Below, one piece after another: positions 52,280 through 59,632 of a stretch of DNA of 64,000 bases. Under the pieces are notes generated by a model. It was given only the letters and a program-made list of their open reading frames with translations. It ran no database searches and was not told the DNA's origin. The stretch comes from JAGOPY01 sp964619555 (GTDB lineage: Bacteria > Bacteroidota > Bacteroidia > Bacteroidales > JAGOPY01): assembly GCA_964619555.1 (NCBI GenBank), contig CAZUDV010000007.1, positions 124,001 through 188,000 of the forward strand, written 5' to 3'. The position numbers and the translations under genes are program-made. Numbering within the stretch: position 1 is the stretch's first letter; each line of letters begins with the position of its first letter.

Positions 52280-54847
52280 ATGAATAAATTATTGCTATGG
52301 GCTGTCGTGATGCTCACCGGCATCCATTCAGCTTTTTCGCAGGTTTCCGTCACTTCCGACGGTACGGAACCCGACAATTCAGCTATGCTGGATGTTAAAA
52401 GCACGACTAAAGGGGTGCTGGTCCCCCGGATGACGGAATACCAGCGCACCCATGATATTGTGAATCCGGCCACCGGCCTTCTGGTATACCAGACCGACGG
52501 CACTTCCGGCTTTTATTACAATGCCGGGACAGGGGCATCCCCCTCCTGGACCTACCTGGGTGGAGGAGGGCTGACACTTCCTTATGCCGGGAATACTTCG
52601 CAGAGCGGTTTTGCTTTTTCCGTCACAAACTCCCTTGCCTCAGGCATTCTGGGTAAATCCACCCTGGGCATGGGAAGCGTTTTCGGTGTCCAGGGGGAAA
52701 CCGCTTCTGCCGAAGGAGTGGGAATATATGGTCTTAGTACTTCGGTCACCGGTAACAACCTGGGGGTGATCGGGCAGTCGAATTCCGCCACAGGCGTGGG
52801 AACCCTGGGGATCGCCATCAGCAACTCCGGAGCCAATACCGGGGTGAAAGGGCAGTCGCTTTCCAATACGGGAACAGGAGTACTGGGTGAAAATGTTAAT
52901 GGAAGCGGCGTCAATTACGGCATTAAGGGGGCAGTTGCGTCATCCAATGGATTTTGCGGGTATTTCACCGGTGGAAAATTTTATTCCTCGGCTAATATCG
53001 GATTGGGCACGGAAAGTCCGACCTCGGCCCTGCACATCAGTAAAAGCGCCACTGGCGGAGTGCCACTTTTAAGGATCCACAACACCGATGATTACGCCAC
53101 CGGTATTTCCCTGAGCACGATCTACCAGGAGTATCTGGTTGGGCAGAACAGGCCTCCGGACGCCACAACAGTTACGGATGCGTTCTTCATTTACGATGAA
53201 AATAACGATGCCACGCGCCTGCTGATCGATCCCGACGGCCATGTTGGAATAGGCACGACCGTTCCTTCCTATCCATTGCATGTATCCACTGCAGCCGGTT
53301 CGGGACAGCCGGCCGTTTATGGCGAAAACAGCGACACCGACGGACTGGGTATCAAGGGGGTCAATACATCCTCCAACAGCCAGGGTTACCTGGGGGGAAA
53401 CAACCGCGGCGCAGCAGGCACTCATTCCTCGGGGAATTACGGCGTGCTGGGGATGAGCGACGCGGGAACTTACGGCCATCATCAATCTTCTGGTAATTAC
53501 GGACGGTTGGGAACCGCCAGCTATGGGGTTTACGGGCATAATAATTCGGGTGGGAATTACGGATACCTTGGCTCAAACAACCATGGAAGTTATGGTTCTC
53601 ATAATTCCGGGAATTATGGGTATCAGGGTTCTGCAAATTACGGAAGTTATGGATCTCACAACACTGGAAATTATGGATTCCTTGGCTCCGATGCTTATGG
53701 ATCTTACGGGGTTCATGGATCTTCCGGCAATTATGGCTTCCTGGGATCTTTGAGTGAAGGTGTTTATGGATATAACGCACCCTCTGAAAACTACGGACAG
53801 CTGGGTACATATAACTATGGAGCAAAGGGTTTTAATTCAGCAGGGTATACGGGATACCTGGGGCGTGATTACGCGGCTGTTGTTGGAGAGAGTTCAGATA
53901 ATTATGGTTACGTCGCGTCATGGGATTATGCATTCTATGGATATCTTTCTCAGGGTTACTGTGCCATTAGAGGGGAGTCATCTGCCGGTAATACAGCAAG
54001 TGGCTCTGGATATGGTCTTTCATCTCTTTCTGCAATTACCGGATTTCAAAGAAGCGATTCGTCCTATGCTTTTGGCACCATAGGATACATCGAAGAATTA
54101 GGAACGCGTTCTGGCGGGACTCTAGGTGCCTATCACTACATTACGATAGATTATTGGGGCTGCCTTGCTTATAAAAGTTCATCAGGAACCATTTATGGGG
54201 GATATTTCACCTCTTCCACTTCAGGTTCAGGGAAATCATTTAATACGGCCAGTCCCGGTGTCAATTGCGGCATCGGTGCTTACGGTGACCTGTTCGGGGC
54301 GGATATTCACGGGCATATATACGGAACTTTCACTGAAGGTGAAAATTATGGCTTGTACTCCAACGGGCATATCTTCCAGAACGCGCTGAGCGTCCATCTC
54401 CAGGAGAATGAGGACCGGACGAACACGGTGCTCTTCAGCAACGTATCGACGGAAGTCACGGTGCAGACCAGCGGCGTAGGCCGGTTGTCAGCCGGAAGGG
54501 GCAGGATTGGCTTTGACGAAAACTTCCAAAAAACGGCTTCTCCGGATTATCCGGTTATTGTCACCGTCACACCCATTGGCCCGTCGCAGGGGATCTACCT
54601 GGAAACCGCCGATGCAACAGGATTCAGCATTCGGGAAAACAACGGAGGACGAAGTGACATCGAATTCACATACATTGCCATCGCCCGCCGGAAAGGTTAC
54701 GAAAATCCACAGCTTCCTACCGAGGTTATTGCGCCGGATTACCTTGACAAGCTTTCCCGCGGACTGCACAATGATGCCGACACCGAAACCGATGGCGAAG
54801 GGCTTTATTATATAGATGGAATCCTCTCAGTGGGTAAATCGGAATGA
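52280..54847 (+). CDS. Secreted Gly/Tyr-rich repeat protein sharing a module with the 8407-10638 protein
   Basis: The product is 855 residues from the ATG at 52280 (TTG at 52253 also in frame). Behind the signal peptide is the module DNSAMLDVKSTTKGVLVPRM ... GFYYNAGTG, closely similar to the start of the protein at 8407. Residues about 110-330 look like head repeats (GVGTLGIAISNSGANTGVKG) with tail-fibre-like ADG turns. Then about 350-510 form a low-complexity tract of NYGxLGSxxYGSYGxHxS/TGNYG repeats of about 16 residues. The C-terminal about 180 residues are globular and beta-like. There is no T9SS domain and no S74 chaperone. It could be a structural surface fibre. The stop precedes a 13-bp tandem array. 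Confidence 0.8.
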   Translation: MNKLLLWAVVMLTGIHSAFSQVSVTSDGTEPDNSAMLDVKSTTKGVLVPRMTEYQRTHDIVNPATGLLVYQTDGTSGFYYNAGTGASPSWTYLGGGGLTLPYAGNTSQSGFAFSVTNSLASGILGKSTLGMGSVFGVQGETASAEGVGIYGLSTSVTGNNLGVIGQSNSATGVGTLGIAISNSGANTGVKGQSLSNTGTGVLGENVNGSGVNYGIKGAVASSNGFCGYFTGGKFYSSANIGLGTESPTSALHISKSATGGVPLLRIHNTDDYATGISLSTIYQEYLVGQNRPPDATTVTDAFFIYDENNDATRLLIDPDGHVGIGTTVPSYPLHVSTAAGSGQPAVYGENSDTDGLGIKGVNTSSNSQGYLGGNNRGAAGTHSSGNYGVLGMSDAGTYGHHQSSGNYGRLGTASYGVYGHNNSGGNYGYLGSNNHGSYGSHNSGNYGYQGSANYGSYGSHNTGNYGFLGSDAYGSYGVHGSSGNYGFLGSLSEGVYGYNAPSENYGQLGTYNYGAKGFNSAGYTGYLGRDYAAVVGESSDNYGYVASWDYAFYGYLSQGYCAIRGESSAGNTASGSGYGLSSLSAITGFQRSDSSYAFGTIGYIEELGTRSGGTLGAYHYITIDYWGCLAYKSSSGTIYGGYFTSSTSGSGKSFNTASPGVNCGIGAYGDLFGADIHGHIYGTFTEGENYGLYSNGHIFQNALSVHLQENEDRTNTVLFSNVSTEVTVQTSGVGRLSAGRGRIGFDENFQKTASPDYPVIVTVTPIGPSQGIYLETADATGFSIRENNGGRSDIEFTYIAIARRKGYENPQLPTEVIAPDYLDKLSRGLHNDADTETDGEGLYYIDGILSVGKSE

Positions 54848-54871
54848 TCGTCCGACCGGATTAGAAGAGGA

Positions 54872-54959
54872 TCATTTCACAGTGTCATTTCACAGTGTCA
54901 TTTCACAGTGTCATTTCGCAGTGTCATTTCACAGTGTCATTTCGCAGTGTCATTTCGCA
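54872..54959. repeat. 13-bp tandem array at the left edge of the accessory region
   Basis: Nearly seven tandem copies of TCATTTCACAGTG (some TCATTTCGCAGTG) start 25 bp after the repeat-protein stop. Composition becomes AT-rich after it. Confidence 0.92.
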
Positions 54960-54999
54960 ATAACAGGAAGAAAAAAAATATCCTTGACCCTGATAAATG

Positions 55000-55027
55000 T
55001 GCAATGCGCCATGCGCAATGCGTAATG
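55000..55027. repeat. 7-bp array
   Basis: Heptamers TGCAATG, CGCCATG, CGCAATG, CGTAATG in tandem, about 40 bp past the 13-bp array. Confidence 0.8.
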
Positions 55028-55277
55028 TCGGTGATCCCGGAGGGACTAACCTACAAAATATAGAACGCTGATAATAAAATAATTACCAAAATAGGTACAG
55101 CTTTCGGTACAACAATCCTAGAAGTTAGATATTTGATCCTGAATGAATTAGAACCGAAATCAAAGATAATTATTTAATAAGAACGAATTTAAAAATAATT
55201 CCCCTATCTAGAGACACTCCTGCACGGTTTGTTCTTTTTCAGGTAAAAGAAAAGGTAACGATTGTTTTGACCTTGTT
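55028..55277. other. Non-coding AT-rich gap
   Basis: No gene, RNA or terminator was found. GGTAC occurs twice 10 bp apart near 55096-55115, too weak to call. The stretch leads into the 3' end of the ubiquitin-like operon. Confidence 0.6.
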
Positions 55278-55643
55278 TTAGATCAGGAAATGCTTATAAG
55301 GCTTACCATCTCGCACCCAAATAATTTTACTTCTCTTAACATAAAAATGACTTTGACACCCATCATTTTTCCACACAGATGGCGATAGAGAAACACGATC
55401 AAATTTGTCAATTTCAATGTCCCAATGTTGATCTCTATTGTCCATTAAGGAAAGACTTAAAAGTTCGCCACATCCACAAGGACAATTAAAAAAAATCCAT
55501 TTATGGTAGTTGTCATTTCCTTTAACAATGAAATTTTTATTTGAAAATCCCTCGGATGAAGGAGGTACAATAGTGTACCTTGTCAAATAATCTATCAACC
55601 CCAGATGAAAAAGCACTTTGTTAGTAATTTCTCTTGTCTTCAT
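55278..55643 (-). CDS. DUF6527 family protein of a ubiquitin-like operon
   Basis: This 121-residue protein matches, by motif recall, DUF6527 proteins found as the last gene of prokaryotic ubiquitin-like operons. Key features are a Cys cluster FNCPCGCGE (about 54-61) and the C-terminal pattern LSPSVWKNDGCQSHFYVKR, which offers Ser, Cys and His. The Cys/His set could bind zinc or form a peptidase site; a processing or deconjugating protease is a reasonable guess for a system that has no obvious JAB peptidase with metal ligands. It starts 5 bp after the E1-like stop. The first half is not recognised. Confidence 0.72.
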   Translation of the reverse strand: MKTREITNKVLFHLGLIDYLTRYTIVPPSSEGFSNKNFIVKGNDNYHKWIFFNCPCGCGELLSLSLMDNRDQHWDIEIDKFDRVSLSPSVWKNDGCQSHFYVKRSKIIWVRDGKPYKHFLI

Positions 55644-55648
55644 ATTAT

Positions 55649-57058
55649 TTAATTCGCCATATCAAGAAATGGAATAATGTCACCAATACCCCAATAGTCA
55701 TTCTTTGAACATATTGGACAATCCTCATTGATTTCAGATCCAGGTTTCCTGATACAATTTGAATCTTGATTTTGAATATTGATAAAATTGACAAAATGAT
55801 CAGTATTCGAAGAATTCTTGAAACCAGTTATTCTATGCAGTAGTTCATTTACTGCCATCGTTGATGTTTCATTAGTAAATGTGATCACTGCTGGGCTGGG
55901 ATTTCCTTCACCGGTAACATATGCTTCCTCCTTTTGTCTTTGGTACGCTTCAGGATCTGTTCTTTTTAGAACCTCCTCCCTGGCTATATGGGTATTAACG
56001 ACTTTTCTACATAAAAGACACTGTTTTCCAGGAAAGACAACTGTAACTCTGGCTATTATTGCGTTAATTTCCTTTGGCTCATTTTCAGTTAAAGAAATCT
56101 CTAATCCCATATCAATTAATGGAATGTGATAAAAGTATGCCAATCTATTGAGTAAAATCCTACCGCTATGATCATCAGTACAAGAAAAAATAATATCACA
56201 ACTTTTTAATGCGTCCTGGCAATCCTGCCCCATCACCCAGTCTGAAATAACCTTAATATTACAATTTAATCCAATGCTATCTAATGATTTCTTTAGGACA
56301 TTAACCTTTAAAGCCCCTTCGTTAGCATCTGCCAATGTTGCACCATATAATCTGTTTAGATTTGATACTTCGACCTTGTCTTTATCAATTAATAATAAGC
56401 AACCGACTCCTAAACGAATTAACATTTGACACGTTGCAGACCCTGTGGCTCCACAGCCAATTATACCAATTCTAATATTTGATAAATCGCCTGTAAGGGT
56501 ATTCCCAAATGCCAACTCTTGTCTATTAAATTCGCTGGGGGTTTGAAAAGTAAATTTGTCAGGATAATAAAAACGGAATCTTGAACCAATTATTCGGATA
56601 AAGCTCATCTCACTAATCACTCCATTCTTTGACCTGATGAAAGCATTCATACTCTGATCATCTATATATAAAACAAGTACATATAATCCATGAGTAATGA
56701 ATTCATCAAGATCTTGATTAAAAAGTACAGAACTGGCATCTTTTGGTCTTTCATTTAATGGAATGCCCTTCCGGATAAAACACATGTGTAAGTTCTCTTT
56801 AATAGCTTTTGAAATAATATCCTGTTGGTTCTGGAAACAAATGGAATCTAATTCTTCTTGAAAATACGTATTGTCTGATTGTTCTTGGATATAAATAGGA
56901 TATCTTGATAAAAATCGTACTTCGATTTGACTATCCCAGATATTACTTTCGATTTTTGAGTTTCCGCATAACAAATAACAATTTTTTGCTCCTCTTTGTA
57001 TAGAAACATTATTTAACACCTCCAGGTGTTTCTCGAGTATTGATAAAGTAGTTCTCAT
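55649..57058 (-). CDS. E1/ThiF-like adenylating enzyme with N-terminal JAB-like region
   Basis: This 469-residue protein activates the C-terminus of a ubiquitin-like protein by adenylation. The ThiF/E1 domain (about 185-420) shows the nucleotide loop GCGATG (201-206), LLIDKDKVEVSNLNRL (Asp225, Asn233, Arg236), Lys251 and CTDDHSGR (293-300). Two CxxC pairs (347/350 and 447/450) form the usual zinc knuckle. Between them the crossover region reads GEGNPSPAVITF (384-394) with no Cys, where thioester-forming E1s have one. The N-terminal about 180 residues have the order of a JAB domain but lack HxH metal ligands, so this part is probably inactive or misassigned. Its ATG overlaps the E2 stop as TAATG. 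Confidence 0.85.
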   Translation of the reverse strand: MRTTLSILEKHLEVLNNVSIQRGAKNCYLLCGNSKIESNIWDSQIEVRFLSRYPIYIQEQSDNTYFQEELDSICFQNQQDIISKAIKENLHMCFIRKGIPLNERPKDASSVLFNQDLDEFITHGLYVLVLYIDDQSMNAFIRSKNGVISEMSFIRIIGSRFRFYYPDKFTFQTPSEFNRQELAFGNTLTGDLSNIRIGIIGCGATGSATCQMLIRLGVGCLLLIDKDKVEVSNLNRLYGATLADANEGALKVNVLKKSLDSIGLNCNIKVISDWVMGQDCQDALKSCDIIFSCTDDHSGRILLNRLAYFYHIPLIDMGLEISLTENEPKEINAIIARVTVVFPGKQCLLCRKVVNTHIAREEVLKRTDPEAYQRQKEEAYVTGEGNPSPAVITFTNETSTMAVNELLHRITGFKNSSNTDHFVNFINIQNQDSNCIRKPGSEINEDCPICSKNDYWGIGDIIPFLDMAN

Positions 57059-57450
57059 TAGCAGCTTCTTAATGCAGTATATATCTTTTGTAAATAGGAC
57101 TGAATACCATCAATTCCGGGTCTCCATGAGTCCACTGTAATGTGTCTTGACCACCTCTGCCAGGACTGATTAAAGTAATTTTCTTTAACATCGGCCTGTG
57201 GTGGAAAGGAATGTCCATTATTAAATTTAATATCAGGATTGCAGTAGAACATATCTGGAGAAACATCGGGATAGCCAGGAGGAATAAAAATCAATAATGT
57301 CACTTCATTGATACTGAATTTCCCATTATTACCGACTTGAAAATGATCAATGATGAGGCCATTTCTGGCCCCATCATTTATTTCCCTGTACTGGAATTCC
57401 TTACTCTCCAGGTATTGGCGATCTTTAAACGGAAGAAACTTCTTATCCAT
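57058..57450 (-). CDS. Prokaryotic E2-like (UBC-fold) protein, Prok-E2 family E type
   Basis: This protein of 130 residues (from ATG 57450; ATG 57474 and TTG 57499-57501 are in frame too) resembles the Prok-E2_E family. FLPFKDRQYLESKEFQYREI opens the fold, LLIFIPPGYPDVSPDMFYCNP is the conserved beta-meander with Pro-Gly-Tyr-Pro, and WQRWSRHITVDSWRPGIDGI is the conserved Trp/His segment. Only two cysteines exist: one in MFYCNP and the C-terminal residue. No Cys occupies the usual catalytic position before the Trp motif, so the transfer residue, if any, is another one. The ATG at 57448-57450 overlaps the Ubl stop in ATGGATAA. Confidence 0.82.
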   Translation of the reverse strand: MDKKFLPFKDRQYLESKEFQYREINDGARNGLIIDHFQVGNNGKFSINEVTLLIFIPPGYPDVSPDMFYCNPDIKFNNGHSFPPQADVKENYFNQSWQRWSRHITVDSWRPGIDGIQSYLQKIYTALRSC

Positions 57451-57907
57451 TTGTCGTATTGGGTTTACATCCATAAAAATGCTCAACACCTGGCCGAGCA
57501 AGATCTACCTGGTCTGTATCCTTGATCAATTCATCCTGCCATGGTCCTTGAACCTCGAGATAAATTTCAAAATCTGGTTTTATCTGGCCGAGATGTCTGA
57601 TTTGGGCACCAGTGATAAATTGTTCAGTCCATTGATACGGTTTTCTATCAATGGTAAAATGCAACTTCTTCCTTGATGAGAAATATTCAATCCCAGGTCT
57701 TGCAAGGTCAACTCGGTCTGAATCTTGAATAAGTTCATCATTCCATGGATCCTTGATATGAAGATAAATCTCCACATCATTTGGGATCTGGCCAAGTTGT
57801 CTGATCTGCTCACCAGTTATAAATTGAGAATTCCACTCATATTCCTTATTGTCAATAATGAAATGAAGTTTCCTCCCGTTTTTATTTTCATTTTCTATTG
57901 TATTCAT
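57443..57907 (-). CDS. Tandem ubiquitin-like protein (multiubiquitin domain)
   Basis: This 154-residue protein (ATG 57907; the frame opens at 57970 with TTG) is two copies of the same ubiquitin-like domain: about 13-76 and 81-144. Both copies share KLHFxIDxKxYxW, QFITGxQIRxLGQI, EIYLxxxxPWxDELI and DxDxVDLARPGxEYF/HF. This is the Pfam multiubiquitin (Multi_ubiq) pattern. The second copy continues into GCKPNTTNG, with a single Gly as the last residue, so it could be the activated C-terminus without removal of a tail. It is the first gene of the operon, whose four genes all overlap or nearly touch. Confidence 0.88.
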   Translation of the reverse strand: MNTIENENKNGRKLHFIIDNKEYEWNSQFITGEQIRQLGQIPNDVEIYLHIKDPWNDELIQDSDRVDLARPGIEYFSSRKKLHFTIDRKPYQWTEQFITGAQIRHLGQIKPDFEIYLEVQGPWQDELIKDTDQVDLARPGVEHFYGCKPNTTNG

Positions 57908-57927
57908 TTTATTGTATATTAAATGAT

Positions 57928-58104
57928 ATGAACTATCCTCATGTTTTTTCGGACTGGCTGGAGGAGACAACCACCCAGGCTTTATTTTATGGGCAAGTGA
58001 TAATTGAAAAGAAATTCGATTACATTTGTCATAAAATAAGGGAGCAAAGAGGTGATAAGCCTCTGATAGTCACGCAAGATCTATATCCCTCGCCCTATCG
58101 GTAG
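57928..58104 (+). CDS. Possible small protein divergent from the ubiquitin-like operon
   Basis: The ATG at 57928 begins a 58-codon frame ending at TAG 58102-58104 within a strong terminator stem. The peptide starts MNYPHVFSDWLEETTTQ and ends QDLYPSPYR, is charged and without a membrane segment, and is unlike any family I recognise. Its start is only 20 bp from the start of the tandem Ubl gene on the other strand. An upstream TATATTAA could be a weak -7 element. Because the terminator fits the same strand, a real transcript is likely, but it could be a small RNA instead of a protein gene. Confidence 0.45.
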   Translation: MNYPHVFSDWLEETTTQALFYGQVIIEKKFDYICHKIREQRGDKPLIVTQDLYPSPYR

Positions 58105-58128
58105 CGCCAACTACGGATAGGGTTTTTT
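58093..58128 (+). terminator. Strong rho-independent terminator
   Basis: The 12-bp stem CCCTATCGGTAG / CTACGGATAGGG (one G-G mismatch) has a 6-base loop and is followed by TTTTTT. It works on the plus strand only. Confidence 0.9.
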
Positions 58129-58159
58129 GTATATCTATGTTTCTCCTTTCTTCAATTTA

Positions 58160-59170
58160 TTAAATATTTAACAAATCAAATGCGAATTTCTGATAGCTAA
58201 TTTTACTTTTACTTTCTTGGTTCTCCTGCCATGCTCTTTCCTTATGGCTCAATTCAACAATCTGTTTTGCATAAAGATCTTTAAATTTTGTAGCAACAAT
58301 TTCTAAAACATCTAATTCTTCTGAATCAAAATGAGATTGATCAAACGTTATAGAACTCTTAATAAGATCACCGTAATTGCCAGTATTATTAATTAATTCT
58401 TGACTGATGTTAATCAAATTATCCTCACAGAGTTTACTAAAAAGACTATCATATTGTGCAGGAACCGGGCCTAATGGAATTGCTCTATATGTCAGGCCCG
58501 TCATCGAGTATGCTGTTTTCTTATACAATCCAAAATCTGCATAGAATAATAGCTTATTAAGTTTGGTTTTGAACAAATCCATCCTCTCACTAAAAAAAGC
58601 TATAACATGAGCCAGCTTAATCAGGTTTGGTTTTCTGTAACCCGAATATTCGTTTGGGAATTCATGAAGAAAGACATGATTGACAAAAACCAAATCCCAA
58701 ATTTTTGATTTCCTCTGTTCTTCAACTTTATTGGCATGAGCGATTAATATTTGCCTTTCTTTTTCAGATAGGATATTTGAACTCGCCTCCACTTGTTTTA
58801 TAAAATCTAACGGTTGTCTAACAGCCAAAATCAGCCTTCCATTTGCTACTGACGGGATTTCTCCAGACTCATAAAGTCTATAACTGTTGGTCCCAAATCC
58901 CAATATGTCTGACATCTTGCTGGCTGAAATAGCGTACATTTCTCTAATTTCTCTAATTTCATCCGGGAAAGGTATTCCATATTTTTCCCGGTACTGGTTT
59001 AATACCTGGTTCTGATTTACTCTGTCCTCTTCATCAGTGGTGTAAGTTTCTCCACTGTCTTCACACAGGTAGTAATGGTAGGTAATCTCAAACTCTTCCT
59101 TACGGAAAGCGAGCTTCACTCCAGATTTCTTGACCAATTTCATTGGTTTACCTGTTTTCGGACTATTCAT
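58160..59170 (-). CDS. MqsA-type HTH plus Panacea/SocA-like antitoxin
   Basis: The product is 336 residues. An N-terminal about 60 residues (MNSPKTGKPMKLVKKSG) take the place of the MqsA zinc domain but without CxxC. Residues about 75-130 are an Xre-type helix-turn-helix (EIREIREMYAISASKMSDILGFGTNSYRLYESG), as in MqsA/YgiT. The C-terminal half (about 185-300) contains LIKLAHVIAFFSERMDLFKTKLNKLLFYADF and YRAIPLGPVPAQYD, the Panacea/DUF4065 (SocA-like) pattern of broad antitoxin families. It overlaps the upstream toxin gene by 4 bp (ATGA) and should neutralise it and repress the promoter. Confidence 0.82.
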   Translation of the reverse strand: MNSPKTGKPMKLVKKSGVKLAFRKEEFEITYHYYLCEDSGETYTTDEEDRVNQNQVLNQYREKYGIPFPDEIREIREMYAISASKMSDILGFGTNSYRLYESGEIPSVANGRLILAVRQPLDFIKQVEASSNILSEKERQILIAHANKVEEQRKSKIWDLVFVNHVFLHEFPNEYSGYRKPNLIKLAHVIAFFSERMDLFKTKLNKLLFYADFGLYKKTAYSMTGLTYRAIPLGPVPAQYDSLFSKLCEDNLINISQELINNTGNYGDLIKSSITFDQSHFDSEELDVLEIVATKFKDLYAKQIVELSHKERAWQENQESKSKISYQKFAFDLLNI

Positions 59171-59532
59171 AATCTTAAGGGTTTTTTAAATGGATATTGC
59201 ATCGGATGTTTTGATGGATGAAACGAAATACAAATGACCCGGTCTTGAGGTCTACCCATTGATATTTTTATATAAATCTCTATTCCTTTTTTAACATTTT
59301 TCCCAAAGACCCATGTGCTTGCGATTCCATATAAGGTGTCGTTTAATGGACCCTCACTGTAATCTTCATAAGACAAACTTTCAATTATCTTTTTGCGGGC
59401 GTCTGGAGTCATTTCCAAGAGAAGGAGCGACTGGGTGTTCTTCATTCTCTCGTCACGAAAGAGAATTTGAAACACTTTCATCTTAACTTTGAAATCAGTT
59501 AAGAACTGTTCGACCTCTCTTATAGTTATCAT
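59167..59532 (-). CDS. MqsR-like toxin candidate
   Basis: The product is 121 residues. The C-terminal half (LSYEDYSEGPLNDTLYGIASTWVFGKNVKKGIEIYIKI, then CISFHP) is the pattern of MqsR-type RNase toxins with a RelE-like fold, where the Tyr/Lys/His-rich strand area forms the active face. MqsR cleaves mRNA, mostly at GCU, in stressed cells. The identification is by motif memory and is moderately sure. It is the first gene of the pair, with the antitoxin second, which is the mqsRA order. The start is ATG at 59532. Confidence 0.65.
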   Translation of the reverse strand: MITIREVEQFLTDFKVKMKVFQILFRDERMKNTQSLLLLEMTPDARKKIIESLSYEDYSEGPLNDTLYGIASTWVFGKNVKKGIEIYIKISMGRPQDRVICISFHPSKHPMQYPFKKPLRL

Positions 59533-59549
59533 AGGAATATTTCATGAGG

Positions 59550-59579
59550 CAAAGATAATCTAAAAAATACAAATATCAA
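59550..59579 (-). promoter_or_regulatory. Promoter of the toxin-antitoxin pair
   Basis: On the minus strand TTG (59577-59579), 19-bp spacer, TATCTTTG (59550-59557): a complete Bacteroidota -33/-7 promoter, 17 bp from the toxin ATG. Confidence 0.75.
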
Positions 59580-59590
59580 CTATAAAGTTG
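59577..59590. promoter_or_regulatory. Palindromic operator 1 of the toxin-antitoxin pair
   Basis: CAACTATAAAGTTG: a 5-bp arm inverted pair covering the -33 element. It matches operator 2 in 12 of 14 positions. Confidence 0.6.
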
Positions 59591-59618
59591 ATTATTTTAT
59601 TAACAATTTATTTTTTCA

Positions 59619-59632
59619 CAACTTTAAAGTTA
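59619..59632. promoter_or_regulatory. Palindromic operator 2 of the toxin-antitoxin pair
   Basis: CAACTTTAAAGTTA, with a perfect 12-bp palindrome AACTTTAAAGTT at 59620-59631. It starts 42 bp after operator 1, four helical turns away, so two antitoxin dimers could bind one DNA face. Confidence 0.6.

Noticed and set aside
55649..56188. Thought that the operon might be plain thiamine or molybdopterin synthesis
   Set aside because: The linked tandem Ubl and E2-like genes and the DUF6527 gene do not belong to ThiF or MoeB sulfur pathways, and no thi or moa gene is nearby.
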